A stretch of DNA of 64,000 nt from Anaeramoeba flamelloides (taxonomy: Eukaryota; Metamonada; Anaeramoebidae): the NCBI GenBank assembly GCA_027625915.1, contig JANTQA010000047.1:19344001-19408000 (forward strand), written 5' to 3'. The position numbers were made by a program, and so were the translations under genes. Below are positions 10,567 to 24,673 of the stretch, piece after piece; positions within the stretch are counted from its first letter, which is position 1; every line of letters begins with the position of its first letter. Under the pieces are notes generated by a model that ran no database searches, had not been told where the DNA came from, and worked only from the letters and a program-made list of their open reading frames with translations.

Positions 10567-13500
10567 ATGCAATTTAAGATATACTCTCACGATGAAAGTC
10601 TTGTACAAAGCAAAACTGTGATACCAAATGTTACAAAACAAAATAAAAGTGACTGTTTAAATCAGAAGTTGATCCTAAATTCACAAAAAAAAGGTGAACT
10701 GGAAAAAAAACAATTTCTTCAAGCAATCCAGGTCAAGACCATCGAGAAGAAAAAAAAAAAAAAAAAAAAACAACCAAAAAAGAAAAGGATGAAGAAAAAA
10801 CAAGAAAACAAGAAAATTGAAGAACCGTTCCACACAATTGATTTAAATACAATCCTTACAAGTTGTTATTCAATCCACAACAATTTTGTGCGAATCAAAA
10901 GAATAATTGATAAGGAACTAAAAATTGTAATTGAAGAAATCCGAAAGAGCAAGGAATCACCGTATACGAATTACATAAGAAGCCGAGGGAAATCGGAGGG
11001 CTATTTAAAGCCAAAAACACAAGAGAAAATTATGAAAAAGAAATTCAAAGACAAAATGAGGTTCAAAAATAAAAAAAAAAGACAAAATAAGAACAAAAAT
11101 GAAACAAAGGGTGGAAGTCAAGCCAAACAATTGGACAGTCAATTCCAGAATTGGAAAAAAAAAACCGGGAACGAAAACGAAGAACTGGCAAATTCTGATC
11201 AAAAATTTTGCCAAGCCCCACAAAATTTTCTACATTTTCGTCAAGCACAAAATTTGATTGAGACAATCTCGACAGAAATCCTGGAGTTAAAAATTGAGGA
11301 TTTGAATGCAAGCATTTTCGACATATATGCGAAACAAGTCTATGCTGTGTGTAAAGAATGGAACAAGGAGTGGGACAACCGCTGGCTGGCTTCAAAATTG
11401 AGATTCAGTGTGGCAAGGATTCTTCGGATGGTCAGGAGCCAAGAAAGTTTGCCAGAGTATTGTATATACAAAAGGTTGATCAGCCTGCCACAAAAGTTTC
11501 CCATATTCTCAAATTATATCCAGTCAGAGAAACAGTATCTGGGTTCCCTAAATAATGAGAGAATTATCAAGATGAAAGAAAATAATGTAAATGTTCAGAA
11601 CAAAATGGATGGCAAGATAGTCAACACTGATCAGAAAAACGAGAAAAAGTGTTTTAAAAAGGACTTAAAATATGAAAGTGAAGTTCCAAAAAAGAAAAAT
11701 TTTCCGAGAATTGATCCAAATTTTCAAAAAAAAATCGATTCTTTTAAAAAAAAAAGAATTACATCCTTGGATAATATTTTGGAAAATTTTGAAATACTTT
11801 CACAAAACGAAAACAATTACCGAGGTGTAAATAAATTAAAATTTGAAACATTTCATAAATTCCAATTGAATGTAAATGAACAAGAAAGCGAAAACAAAGA
11901 GCTTCTTGAAATAGAAAATCAAAACAAGAAAGGAAAAAAAGATAAGGAGCAAGAAAAAGAAAAGGAAAAGAAAAAAGAAAAAGAAAAAGAAAAAGAAAAG
12001 GAACAAGAAAAAGAAAAAAAAGAGGGGGGGGGAGAGGAAGAAGACGATGAAGAAGAATATGAGATAAGAAAAATAAAATTTATCAAAAAAGACTTTGGAT
12101 CTTTCGACAAGAAAAAGTTAAACGAAGAAGAAGATCTTAAAATAGAAAAAATCAAGGAAAAAGAAAAAAAAGACGAATACGAGAAAGAAAATAATGATGA
12201 GGGTAACTTTGAACAAAAAAGTAAAATGGATAAAAACATGAAAAAAAAAAAGAAAAAGAAGAAGAAGAAGAAAAAGAAGAAGAAAGAAAAACTTTATCAA
12301 AATAAAAAGCCTTTTATTAAAAGATTTTTTCACAAATTTTCAAGAAAAAAAAAACAGAAAAAATATAAACATAGAATAATAAAGAGCGAGCCAAGTCATA
12401 TATTGCCGAGTTTTAAGTCGGACAAGATTTCACCAATAAAAAGTCCATTTAAAAAAAATGTTAATATCCAGCGATCGCATACAATTATGAACAATACATT
12501 AGATCGTAGAGGAGATTTTTTTTTATTATGTAGAATGTGTGAAAAAATGGTACGCTTTGATTTGCTTAAAGAGCATTCTGAATATTGTAATGTGACAAAT
12601 AAATCTAATTCTACTTTGAGGTTATGTGACGAAAGGTTAACTCACATTATCGAGTTTATTAATAACTCTTTAGAAAAAATGCAAACAAAAAGAAATATGA
12701 ATCCAAATACATATCTATGGAAAATTTTGATTTTTGAGAATTTTAAAATTTATATGAATCGGTAAATTATTATTTTTTTTTTTTTTGGCTTTTTTACTTT
12801 TTTTATTTATTTGACCATTTTTATTAAAAAGGTGAAGATTTTTAATTCCTTTTTTTTTTTCGGATGTTAAAACAGGAATAAATGTAAAACAAATACAACT
12901 AAGAATTTTTATATACAGAAACACATTAAAAGATTTCACTAAATATTATTCGAATTACTAAATTTTCAAAAAATAATATATTTCATTTGAGGAGAGATAG
13001 AATTCTCATTTTTAACCAAATTTTTTTTATAAACTTTGTTTCTGTTCAAAAATCAACACCAAAAATTTTCCAAATCTCAATTATTTTTTTATAATTAACC
13101 TTTAATGTATAAATAATGAAATAAATAGAATACATATCAAAAAATAGTTAGTATTCATCCCAAGTAAAACTAATAAATCAATAGATTTTCTTTAAAAAAA
13201 AATGAAAAACTCAAATTCTTAGTGTAACCATTGAGAAAAAACAAAAATGATTTCACTTTGATCCCCAATTGAATACCAAAGAAAATTCCAATAGAAACCA
13301 ATATGAAAATTTAAAAATCATTCTCTCTTTTCCAATGACATTTAGATCATTCATTTTAACTTAATGACTACCCATCTTACAAGAATAAAAAAAAAAATTA
13401 AGACAATTACTTATCAACGAAAAATTGAAAAAAAGAACTTGATAAAAATGTAAAAAAAAAATGATTTCAATAATCATTTTCCAGAGAAGATGCCGATTTT

Positions 13501-16500
13501 GAATTTTTTACATTCTCTTAATAAAGGGCATTTAGTGTACATTGTAACACAAAGTTTGTATTTAAAACAAAAAAAATATTTGGACAAAATATATAAAACA
13601 ATTCAAAGGAAAAAAATTAATCACAAAATTTTCATTTCATTTTGCAATTTTAAAAATTGATGAATATTTCAGATAAATTTAAAACAAATAGAAAAAATAA
13701 AAATATTTGCATAGAGCCTCTGGAATTTTCACAAAAAAGTTGGTTTAAATAGGATAAAAAACACATTTGACATTGAAACAAAAACAGTATTATTTTGTAC
13801 AAATACCTTTTGTGAATAGATCAAATATATTTATTGCAATTTTTTTTTGAATTGTTGAAAGTTTTCATATAGTTGAATATGTATCTCTCTTTTGGCCGTT
13901 TTTGGAACTCTTTGGTTGAAACTTATCACAATAACCAAAAATGTAAATTGAGATCTTTAATTATTTTTTTAAAAATGTATCAGATTTAAATTAAAAATCA
14001 AAGTAACAATTAAAAGTTAAAAAAAAAACACTTTTAAAAGAGAGTTTAATCTGCCCTTAAACGTTATTAGAATACTGAGTGTGTTGCCGATGAACATTTT
14101 TTTCAAAGAATATTTCGAATTTACAATTGGCCACCTTCTTAAGAAAATGATCAATTATGAAATTTCGAAAATTGATTTTATTTACTTCTAATACATATCC
14201 AAACCCTTTTAATACATTTAGCCCATATTTTATAACTTAGCACCTTTGACTGGGAAATAGTATTGAAAATATTTCTCAAGCAGTTTAAATAATATTTTAG
14301 TTTACTATCTCAATAACTTAAAAATAATATTTAACCACAAGAGAATTTCACTTTTAAAAAAATAAAACTGTAAATATATCAAAAATAATACTCCGGTTGT
14401 TTAAAAGAGAAAATCAAATAGTTCATAATTTTTAGTCACAACTTTTTTAAAAAATGAATCTACATACAATTGTTTAAATTAATATTAAAACTATAAACAA
14501 ATAAATCCAATTTCAATGATATAAATAAAAATATTATTGTCTAAAAGTGGTTACCGCTCTGATAAGCAAATTAAAACAATTATTCTAACTTTCAAAAAAA
14601 CATTATATATATATATATATCTATATACCACCCCTGTTCCCATTAATGATTTCTAAATAATTGAATTTTTTTTTTTTTATTTTTTGAATAGCATGTTAGA
14701 AATAAATTCTGATAATATAGATTTTATACACAAAAGCACATCATTATTAAAGACATTGATTGAACACATCAGGATCAATAAAGATAAATTTGATACAACA
14801 GACGTATACATAGCCGAAAGAATCAAAAGGATATTTCGAGAAAAGCATAAAGCATTATATGCCTTGGCGCATACATCATCTGTACTAGAGACTACAAAGG
14901 ATAATGGGAATTACTTGCGATCAAAATCTTTGGAATTTTTTCCTAAAACCCGAATTAAAAAAAATACCAATGATTCCTTTATCGATGTTTCATTAAACAA
15001 ATACACCGAGCTATTAAACAGCCCCCCTAGTACAAAAAATGGCACATATTCCTTATTATCAAGTCAAAGTAATGTGAACATTACTAGAAATAATGAAAAT
15101 GATGAAAATATTAATCCCAATCATAAGACTGAAAATGAAACAATTAAGAGTATGGAATCCAAATTGAATGAAAAAATATTACAAATCAATAACTTTTCAA
15201 AAATATCTGATTTTGAATTAATACAAAAAATTTCGAGAGGTGCATATGGTAGAGTTTTTCTAGCAAGGAAAAAAAAAACAGGTGATGTTTATGCTCTTAA
15301 GGTTTTAAAAAAAAGTGACATGTTAATGAAAAATCAAGTTGATCATGTTAAAAGAGAAAGAAAAATTATGTCAAAGACATCAAACCAAAACCCTTATGTA
15401 GTGAAATTATTTTATTCTTTTCAAACAAAAAAAAATTTATATTTAGTCATGGAATACATGCAAGGAGCAGATTTATATAGTTTATTACAAAAAGTTGGTG
15501 GCACTTTTAACGAAGAAACTGCAAAGCATTATTTAGCTGAACTTGTATTAATTTTGCAATTTGTACATTCTTTGGTAAGTATTTATAATTTTTAATTTCT
15601 TGATTTTTGAAAGTTTTCAAATTGTTTACAATATATAATCTGTTCAATAAAGGTGTCAAACTTTTTCTAAATTGAAAATAATTGTAAAAAAAAAAAAAGT
15701 CGTTTCATCAATAAAAAAAAAAAGAAAGAAAAAAAGATTTAAATTTTCATTTATTGGTTTTATTTATTTTATCAGCAAATATTGATAAATAAATATTATT
15801 GCACTCGAGATAATTATCACTTTCAAAATAAAAAGATCCCACAAGAGTGATACATTGATCCATGAGATAAGCACTCAAGTAATACTTTTATTTAGAAATA
15901 TTTTAGATTTCAGAAGTCTAACTGGAATGAAATCCTATTTTACAAAACCTACCTTTTTACTGGGATTATTTTTTCCCAGTATTATTCAAACTATAAAACA
16001 AAATTCCTTTCAAATGTGTATTACAATAAAAGATTAAAAAAAAAAAAGGTATCCTACTTTTCACAAATTTGAAAATGCAAAATTACAAGTATTTTTCCAA
16101 TTTATAAAATAAAATTATATTTCAAATTTCCAAATATTTAAACTAATAATTAATTGGAGGGTGAAAGATAAGATCTTCACAAATCAATAAAAAAAACATA
16201 TAATGTTTATGTTTCAACTTCAACTTCCTTATTGAACTCACGAGAAACATTTTATTGTTTTTTTATTTTTTTTTTTAATTAAATTTGACAAGAAGAATTC
16301 CAAAATCAAATTGATAAAGTATAATTGTTAAACATTGATATGGACACTTTTTAAACCATATTTATTTTTTACTTGTTTTGGAATTACTTTACTTATGGTA
16401 GATAGACTTTGTTATGTTTTTGAGATAATAATAGTTATTTTCATAAAGTATCTAAAACATTTTTTAAAAAATAAAAAAGAGTTTCTCCTTTAATTAAGAT

Positions 16501-18379
16501 TTTATATACAAAAAAAAAAAATGAGAAATTTGTCACGAAAAGTTGTAATATCTTTGGTTCATGGATACGAAAGTTTTGAAGAATAAATAGTCGATAATGT
16601 AATAAATATATTTTTTTTTTATTTTTATCAAATATATTTAAAAGCAAAAAATATTTTCAAAATAGATTTCATATTTTTGTTTTTTCTTTCTAGAAAATCT
16701 CTTTATTACTTTAAAATATTCTACAAATTGATTTTCTTTAAATATATTTTCGACAAACCCAAAAAGATCAATTACAATTATGAAATACTTTACATAGTTT
16801 CTCAAATGTTATTTTTTTTATTAAAAAAATTCACAAATATTTGCCAATTTTAATTGTGGTTTAGATTATTATTATTGTTTTTTTCTTCAATAGACATTTT
16901 TCTAAAAGTTATAAACAATTTAAATTATTTTCAACAAACAAAATTAAAATTTTCAATTTATCTTTAACAATTTTCTTTTCCAAATATTAGGGAATTATTC
17001 ACAGAGATTTAAAACCGGATAATATCTTGATTTCAAAAAATGGTAGATTAAAGCTAACTGATTTTGGTTTATCCATGTATGGTTTGCTTAAAAGAACAAA
17101 CGTTAGAGGAAACAACGAAAAAGAAAAAGAAAATGAAAGTGAAAGTGAAAAGGAAAATAAAAATGAAAATGAAAATATAAATGAAAATGAAACCCGTCTT
17201 GTAAAGACAAAAAAGGAAAAGGAACCGGAAAACAAACATAAACGAAAAAAGAAAAATGATAATGAAGATGAAATATTCACATCTAATAGAATTGAGTATA
17301 TACGACTACAGAAAATTAGCAGGTCGCAATCATCTGTTTTATTTGGTTATCAAAACCTAATCAATTCAGGAGACTATAAATCTAGTGTGTTGTCATCTTC
17401 TACAAACACAATTGATCTTGGCACAAACTCTGACAAAGATATTGATAATTCGTTTGAGACGGATTGTAATTTTGAATTGAATAAAGTTGATTTAAGCGAA
17501 AGCAATAATGTTGATCGGGAAAAAAAACCAAGTGAACAAGGCTCAAATCAAGAAAAAAGTTATTATTCAAGCGAAAGCTTTGATGAACTAGAAAAAGACT
17601 CATCTCATTTAAAGACCATCAGGAAACTAACCGAGCAAAAATGTTCAGAAAAGTTCAATTTCAAATCTTTGGGTGGGATTGAAACAAAAACAAATCTGGC
17701 AGGGATCAACCCCAAAGAGAAATCATTGCACTGTCAAGAAAAGAAAAGAAAAACAAGTATTGTAGGAACACCAAATTATTTAGCCCCTGAGGTCTTGCTT
17801 GGATCAACCCGCCATAGCTTTGCTATCGATTGGTGGAGTTTTGGAATAATTGCGTATGAGCTGGTTTGCGGCGGACCACCATTCAACGGGGAATCTCTTG
17901 AAGATATCTTTAGTAACATCGTGGACCTCAGGCTAATTTTCCCAGAGTTCATGTCTGAAGAATTAGTTGATTTGATTTCCAAGTTGTTAGTCGAGGATCC
18001 CATGCAACGCCTCGGCACGAATGGCGCCTTTGAAATTAAAAACCATCCCTTTTTTGATGGCGTAGATTGGGAAAACTATTTCGAAACAATGCAACCTAAG
18101 TGGGTGCCACGCGTTCAAAATGAAACAGATGTCAGATATTTTGATTCTACTCGGTATTCTGAAAATTTATCAACACAAATCGACCAAGATCTTTTAGAAG
18201 ATATGAAAGATGAAAATATCAATAATTCTAATTCAAACGATGGCGATTGGAAAGATTTCTCAGCAGTAAATTGGGATGAACTAATGAGTATAAATCTTGA
18301 TATAATTCATTCTACAAAAACTAGTAGATCAACATCACCAAACCGATCAACTATCATTACTTCAAATAACAATATATAA
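10567..18379 (+). CDS. AGC-family protein kinase of the IRE/Rim15/Greatwall (MAST-related) type
   Basis: Three exons join in phase: 10567-12761, 14692-15574, 16991-18379, giving about 1488 residues. The N-terminal half is Lys/Glu-rich. A C2HC finger (LLCRMCEKMVRFDLLKEHSE plus YC, about residues 655-674) followed by LCDERL is the motif seen in plant IRE kinases and Rim15. The kinase domain starts near residue 903 (ISDFELIQKISRGAYGRVFL), with the catalytic lysine in YALKVLKK. The splice between exons 2 and 3 restores VHSLGIIHRDLKPDN. DFG lies near 1049 and GTPNYLAPEVLLG near 1285, so about 240 residues, largely charged, are inserted between DFG and APE. This long insert is diagnostic of Greatwall/Rim15/IRE kinases. 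The domain ends around NHPFFDGVDW and is followed by an AGC-type tail (DVRYFDSTRYSE). All key catalytic residues are present. Relatives restrain PP2A-B55 through ENSA/Igo proteins or act in nutrient signalling; the role here is inferred. Start is the first ATG in the open frame. Confidence 0.92.
13080..14290 (+). repeat. Dispersed repeat family E, copy 1, in intron 1 of the kinase gene
   Basis: The stretches about 13080-13500 and 14150-14290 match, in the same order, about 27410-27910. Shared blocks are AAAAACTCAAATTCTTAG, then ATTGAGAAAAA, then ACTTCTAATAC/TCTTCTAATATGC and CACCTTTGACT/CCCCTTTGACT. The ~650 bp between the blocks has no counterpart in the other copy, so this copy may carry an insertion. 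No coding capacity is evident. Confidence 0.55.
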
Positions 18380-18865
18380 GTAAATGGATTTTTAATTTCA
18401 TTATATGTTTGTTAATATGAATATGAATTGTTTGTTATTATTTATTAATAAAACCACCAAAAAAAAGAAAAAAAAAATCAAGAAAAAATTACAAAAAGGA
18501 TAATAACAATTTTTATTATTTAATTTTAATTAGTCCTAAAAATATCTAAATTATAGTGTTAAATGAGGATAAAAATTTTTTACCTAATTAAAATTTAGTA
18601 ATTGTTAAATAGATTCTTACAAGAATTGTTTGTATTTTTTAACATTTTTAATTACTGATCAAAACAACAAAAATTGGTACTTTTATTCTGAAATTTTTTG
18701 TATAATTATTATTTGTTACATTCATTCAGTTTATTGGATAATAATTAAAAGTTTATATATATATATATATATATATATTTCAACCTTTTTGAAGAATTTT
18801 ATTCGAAAAGAAGATGAAGAAGAACAAAGTATTAATATCACTTATGTTTTTCGATTTAATAAAAT

Positions 18866-18905
<40 letters not shown>

Positions 18906-18951
18906 TTTAAATAACTTTTTATTTTTTTTATGAAAAAATATTCTATGATTT

Positions 18952-18953
<2 letters not shown>

Positions 18954-19037
<84 letters not shown>
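18954..19037. repeat. Compound (TA)n-(TG)n microsatellite
   Basis: About 54 bases of alternating T and A pass directly into about 28 bases of alternating G and T. It lies about 575 bp downstream of the kinase stop codon. Confidence 0.95.
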
Positions 19038-19038
<1 letters not shown>

Positions 19039-21304
19039 TATTTAATCATTTTATGATTATTATTGATTTTTATTTTTTTATTTATTTCCTTTTTTTCAAT
19101 CATTAAATATTGTTGTTTTCTAAATTTTGAAAAAAAAATAATTAAATTTTCAAAACTTTGATTTGTTTTTTTTTTATTTTTTTTATCTTTTTTACTATTT
19201 AAAATAATTTTTATGTTGATTTTTAATCGTTTGCTCAAAATGGAATGTATAACATTTCAAATATTTATAATTTTGTTTCAAATTTGTTCTTCAAATAGTA
19301 AAATTTATTTTTTTTTAAGAACTGTATATCTATAATGAGTATTAGTTGCAGATTTTTACTCATCATTTTTTTTTTGAGAATAGTCCTTTCAAGAAGAGTA
19401 AAATTGTTAAAAAAATTCTCAAAACAGGGATTTTAAACATTTATTATTGTTCTTATTTTTCATTTTTTTTTTTTTTTTTTGAGGGGTTTATGTATTTGAT
19501 TTAGTTTCTAGAAATTGGTTAATTTGTGAATAAATATCAAGATAGATTGATAAATTGATCTATTTTTTAGGATTGGATGATTTCCTATAATTTCTTGGTG
19601 TAGAAAAAGAAAAAATAATTTAGAAGGAAAAAAAGAAAAAGAAAAATAAAAAGGAAAAGATCAAAATAATGCTTATTAATAATTCATAATTTATGGAAAA
19701 TCAATTTAAAAAATAGTACTTAACCTCTTCAAAGAAATAGAAAAGTTAAAATAAAAGGTTTTCACATGTGATTTTCATTGATAAAATTGTTTTAAGATAT
19801 TTTTGGATTTAAAATAAATTTCGAATAACCCACATTTTTGTCAAATTAAACATTACAAATTTTGAAAATCAAAAAAACGTACATTTTTGTTAACTAGCAT
19901 CATTAAAGAATATCAAGTAAGACTTCGAATTAAATGTAAATATAACCACATAAAATAATTATTATATATTATCTGTATGTACAATTCTACTTCCATGGCA
20001 CAATCTTTGAACAAAAATAAGTCACAAAAAAGTTTCAAATCAAAGTATATTTTTCAAGTTACAGGAAAATAATTTATATAAAAAAAAGAAGGAACTATTG
20101 AATCATTATTCATATTTAATTAAAAAATTCTATACATAGTTTTTCTCTTTAAAATTAACCTTGCCTTTATCATCTTCATAATTTTTTGTAAATATTATTC
20201 ATATTCTAACCAAATTTTCAAATATGAACGTAAAGATAACTGGTTTGATTATAAAATATTTTTAGGTTTTCTCATTATTTAGGTTCATTACAAATTCTTA
20301 TATAATTATGTGGATTTTTATTTTTTTTATCTTAGGTTATCAAGAGACAAATCATCATCCATTGTTTCACCATTTTTTACAATTTTTTTTAATGTTTCCA
20401 TAAAAAATAACAATAAAATCCAAATAATAATTGTAAATAAAATCTCGTTCGTAAATTCCTATAACAACTATTATATAGTCATTTTTTAACTATTTATTAT
20501 TTTTTTACATCTTTAATATATTTATCAAGATTCTAGTACACTAAAATGTGTCTCATTGTATGAAAAAAGTTTTTTTTTAGATTAATTGTAATAACAAAAG
20601 ATTTTGTATTTTATAATCATTTTTATGTTTATTGGTTTCACTAATTCAATTGAAAATAGTAATTCTGGTATCTAATTTTTTTATCATCAAAATTAAGACC
20701 AGTTTTTTTATTTATTTTGATTATTATAAAGTTTAAAAGTATGATCTTCAGATAATTTTGACTCCATAAAGTTATTGGTTTATCTTAATAATTTTTGGTC
20801 TAGTTGATAATTAAAAATTTGTGAAAATAATGTTTTTTGACTTTTAAAATTATTAAACTTTTAGATTATCAGCTAAAGTTTAACTTTGGATTTTCAAATT
20901 GTAATTTTTTTTTTTATTAAAACTTTACAAAAAAATGTTTAAAATATTTTATACCTTGATTTTTTTTTTTTTTTCATTTTTATTTTACGATTAATCCAAG
21001 ATAACTTTTTTGTTTTGTTTGATTATTTTTTATTTTGTTTCATATAAATAGCATTAGTATAAAAAATGAAATTCTATTATTAAAATAGGTTTTTGATTAT
21101 ATTTGTTTTTTTTTTTTGCCATAATTATAGATTTTAATTCGTTTTATTTGTTTGAAAATCTATAAAAAATTGTGAAATAAAGGTAAGCTTATTAACAATT
21201 TTAAATCTTGGGATTATTATGAAATTACAAAAATCAGTAAGATTAGGATTATTATTTATTGATTAATAATAATAATCAAATTCAAAAGTATTTTAAGAAT
21301 TATA

Positions 21305-21755
21305 AAGCCGTTCCAAAGCTACCATAAATTTTCAAATAAAAGAAAATTGAATTTTCTATACTTAGTTTCCATTTTCAAAAAATTCTGAAATAAGAGTTAT
21401 TATTCAAAAAAAAAATTTAATATTTGAGCTAATATTCAAATTTTGGGACTTCAAAAAAAAAAAATTCAAGATCCCATGAAACTTAAAAATTAATGGTCCA
21501 AAGAAGCACAAAAAATATCTTAATATTTACTGATCTTTAAAGTTTCACATTTTTTGAACAATATTTTTAAGTGCTTCAAGAATCTTCAAAAAAATATTTT
21601 TTTTGAGGTTTCAAAAATTTGAATAATATCTGAAATCTATTAAATTTTTTTTTTGAATAATAACTCTTATTTCAGAATTTTTTGAAAATGGAAACTAAGT
21701 ATAGAAAATTCAATTGTGTTTTATTGAAAATTTTATCGTAGCCTTGGAAAGACTG
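21305..21755. mobile_element. Tc1/mariner-type foldback MITE (451 bp)
   Basis: The outer inverted repeats are about 115 bp long. The left arm is AAGCCGTTCCAAAGCTACC and onward; the right, in reverse complement, is CAGTCTTTCCAAGGCTACG and onward. Both continue through TACTTAGTTTCCATTTTC and AATAAGAGTTATTATTC. The flanks are TA (21303-21304, 21756-21757). The inner part also pairs with itself, more loosely, so nearly the whole element could fold into one hairpin. There is no reading frame. Confidence 0.85.
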
Positions 21756-22448
21756 TACCTCGAATTTTCAAGGTTTTAAAAAAGTATTTAGTAGAAATTA
21801 TTAATTTAATGGATTGATTGGATTTTTCGTATTTTTTTGTAAAACAAATAGAAAAAAATGATTTGAACTGTTCTTTGAATTTTATAAAATTAATTTTTTT
21901 CAAGTTTAAAATTATTATAATTTTTTCTTAAAATAACAAGATTTTGGAAATACTAAGTTATTCCAAAACTTTGTGGATTTATTTTTAAAGAGTGTTTATG
22001 TATACTTCCTTGGTAAACACTATATATTATTTTTCTTCCTCAAAGATAATAATTTCATTTTTAAGTAACTTTATAATATGTTGAATTTTGAACTTTAAAA
22101 AAATGAGAAAAACAGAGATCAAACTTTTAAAAGCAATCACCTCATTTCTGAAAATAGCTTTAAAAGTAAGTTTGGTCTTTTGGTAATCAGATTTTTATTT
22201 GAGTTTTACAATTTCAGAACAAAATAATTAAATTTACGATTAAATTTACTTGAGGATTTTTTTTTTGTTATAGTCCCTTAAAATGTTTGAAACCGAGAGA
22301 AATTTAGTATTCTGATATTTTTTCAAGACAAAAGGATTTAATTTGCCTTATCAAAAGAAGCTTATCTCTAGTTTAATAGTAACCGTATTGTCGATATTAA
22401 AAACTTTTTATTCATTTTTTTATTTTTAATTTGATTATACAAGATCAA

Positions 22449-24663
22449 ATGGATCACTACTTCTTTGGGACTTTAATTGAGTTTTCAAAAGAGCCCTCAA
22501 TTTTGGATACCAAACAAAACCAACCAAAAAAATTTGTTTCGATGTATGAACAAAAATTATCAAGGCAGGATCGGTTAAAGTTATATGGGTACTATTATAG
22601 CACTGACACGAATGAGGGGTTTCATACTAACCAAAAATCTTTTTTGTCTTCACGTAATTCAAGAAAACAAATTGAAAATTATAGACCTGAAGATTTTATG
22701 GATGAAGAAGATCGAATAGATCATGGTCTCACTGCCCAAACACTCAAACGAAAAGACGAATTCAAAGTCTTTGATTTTGAAGGGCGTAAAAGAAGTACAA
22801 GAAATTATGACTCCATTATCCCAACAACAGAACCAATTGGTATTGGATTACTTCGGATGGTAGGGTGGGACGATGAAGATGAAAAAAACAAAAACAAAAA
22901 AAAAGAACAAAAACAAAAACAAAAACAAAAAGAACAAAAAGAAAAAGAAAAAGAAAAAGAACAGGACAAACAAGTAACACAAGAGCCACAAAAGAAATTA
23001 TTTTTTGGGCCAATGCCACCACCCAATTTAGAAACCCAAAAAAGTCCAAAAATTAAAAAAGAAACCAAGGGAAAAGGAATTAAAGATTTAGTTAAACATG
23101 GATCGGTTGTTTGAAAAAAAAAATGAAAATGAATCTGAAAAAGAAAATGAAGATGAAAAAGAGCCCGGGTTTCAGCCATACCAACAAAAAAATGATCAGT
23201 ATGGATTAGGTTATGATCCATATCAAGGAGCAAGTGAATTTGAATTAGCAAACAGGTTGAGTCGTCCAACGAAAAGCGGGTTGATTGGTGATGGATCTGA
23301 ATCTGACTCAGATGAAGACAGTTATTCGTTTGGTGTCCTTTCAAATAAAGACAACAAAGAACATTATTCAAAATACGTTGTTGAAAAAGATGAAGATAAT
23401 AGACAATACGATCGCCAGTATGGCCTTTTCTCAGAGTCAATTCAAAATATTGAAAAGGAAAGATTACAAAGAAATGTTCTCTCTGGTTTCATTTTTGTAG
23501 ACGAAGTCAAAGAAGAAGAGATGGAAAATGAAGAGTTAGAATTAAAATATAAACAGGATACACTTAATAAAAATGAATTAAAAATGTATAAAAGTAAATA
23601 TCTTTTCCAAAAACTACGGCCGATCCGTGTTCCCAACAATTTTAAAGAAGATCAAAGAAGATTAGATTATCTACAAAATATAAATAAAAAAAATAATAAT
23701 AATACTAATAATAATAAGATTCAGAATATTGAACAAAATGAAAAAAGGGGGAAAATAATAAATTTATCACAAAAATTAAATTTCAATGCAAATAGCAATA
23801 GCAATAGCAATCAAAATCGTAACCGTAACCATAACCGCAATCGCAATTCTAATTTTCAAAACAGATCTCAAAATATTCCCAAAGTTTTTCCGAACGATTT
23901 TTTAAAACAGCAAAGATATGAATTGTTTTGCCAAGAAAAAAAAAAATATCAAAATAGAATGGGTCTATGTAAATGGGAATTTTATGATCGTTATCAAATG
24001 TCAGAAAGAGAAATAAGAAGAGAAATTCATGAATTTGAAATTGCTTCCAACAAAAATAACCAAAAAAATGATGGAATTTTTCAAAGATTTACATCTTCGG
24101 GGAATTTGGGATCTTTGCCAAATGGTATTATAAACCCAAATTCGCTCTTGACACAGGGGAAAAAAATAAACCATATGCCTCAATTTGTCATTATAAAATC
24201 TGGTTTCAATCAAAATCAATCTAGTCAACAAAATATTAATAAGGAAGGGGGAACAGTACAGGGGCAGGAACAGGAACAGGAACAGGGCCAGGGAAAGGGA
24301 AAGGGTAAGGAACAGAGCAAGGGCAAGGAAATTGTACGAGGAGAAAGTGATTGGATACCAAATAGGTTGCTTTGTAAACGTTTTAATGTGAAATTCCCCG
24401 AGAGACTAGAAAAGTTACAATATAATAAAAACATTAGAAATAAGAAAAAAATCCTAAATAATGAAAGGCAAAATGAAAATTTAAATTCAATGCTTATAAA
24501 TAATTTATTTAATTTGCAAAATAATAATAGTGGTGGTAGCAGCAGTAATGATAATTCTGTTGATATTGTATATTGCCAATCATTTGATTTAAATGAGCCA
24601 AAATCAAAGCCACCAAATGAATTATTTAATTCCATTTTTAATGAACCAGAAAATAAAAAATAG
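22449..24663 (+). CDS. G-patch splicing protein, GPATCH1/TOUGH (TGH) homologue
   Basis: A predicted nuclear RNA-processing factor of the GPATCH1/TGH family. The start MDHYFFGTLIEFSKE matches the family's N-terminal FYGTP/FGTPL motif, supporting the ATG at 22449. RPEDFMDEEDRIDHGL and then ESIG-like TEPIGIGLLRMVGW mark the DUF1604 region and the beginning of the G-patch. The downstream frame has KNDQYGLGYDPYQGASEF, the family's HGLGYDP motif, then a TEWER-like block (YQMSEREIRREIHEFEIAS), WIPNRLLCKRFNVKFPE, and a terminal PPNELFNSIF resembling DLFKAIF. The two frames are best joined by a 70-bp intron (23106-23175, GT...TTTCAG), giving about 714 residues. The donor GTTGTT is poor, so the exact junction is uncertain. 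The protein is shorter than human GPATCH1 but keeps both ends. A piggyBac-like element begins 10 bp after the stop. Confidence 0.88.
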
Positions 24664-24673
24664 CGATATTTAA

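Larger units (their letters stand above)
18380..22448. other. Gene-free intergenic region
   Basis: Between the stop of the kinase gene and the G-patch gene I see no gene on either strand. The stretch holds a 36-base A run (18867-18902), a TA/TG microsatellite and a 451-bp foldback MITE, listed separately. The rest is AT-rich with no recognised feature. Confidence 0.75.

Noticed and set aside
11919-12333. Ser/Phe-rich minus-strand frames under the kinase gene
   Set aside because: Antisense translations of GAA/AAA repeats in the N-terminal coding exon of the kinase.
22805-23440. Minus-strand 211-codon frame under the GPATCH1-like gene
   Set aside because: Antisense of conserved G-patch-protein motifs; its His/Phe/Ser composition is that of a shadow frame.
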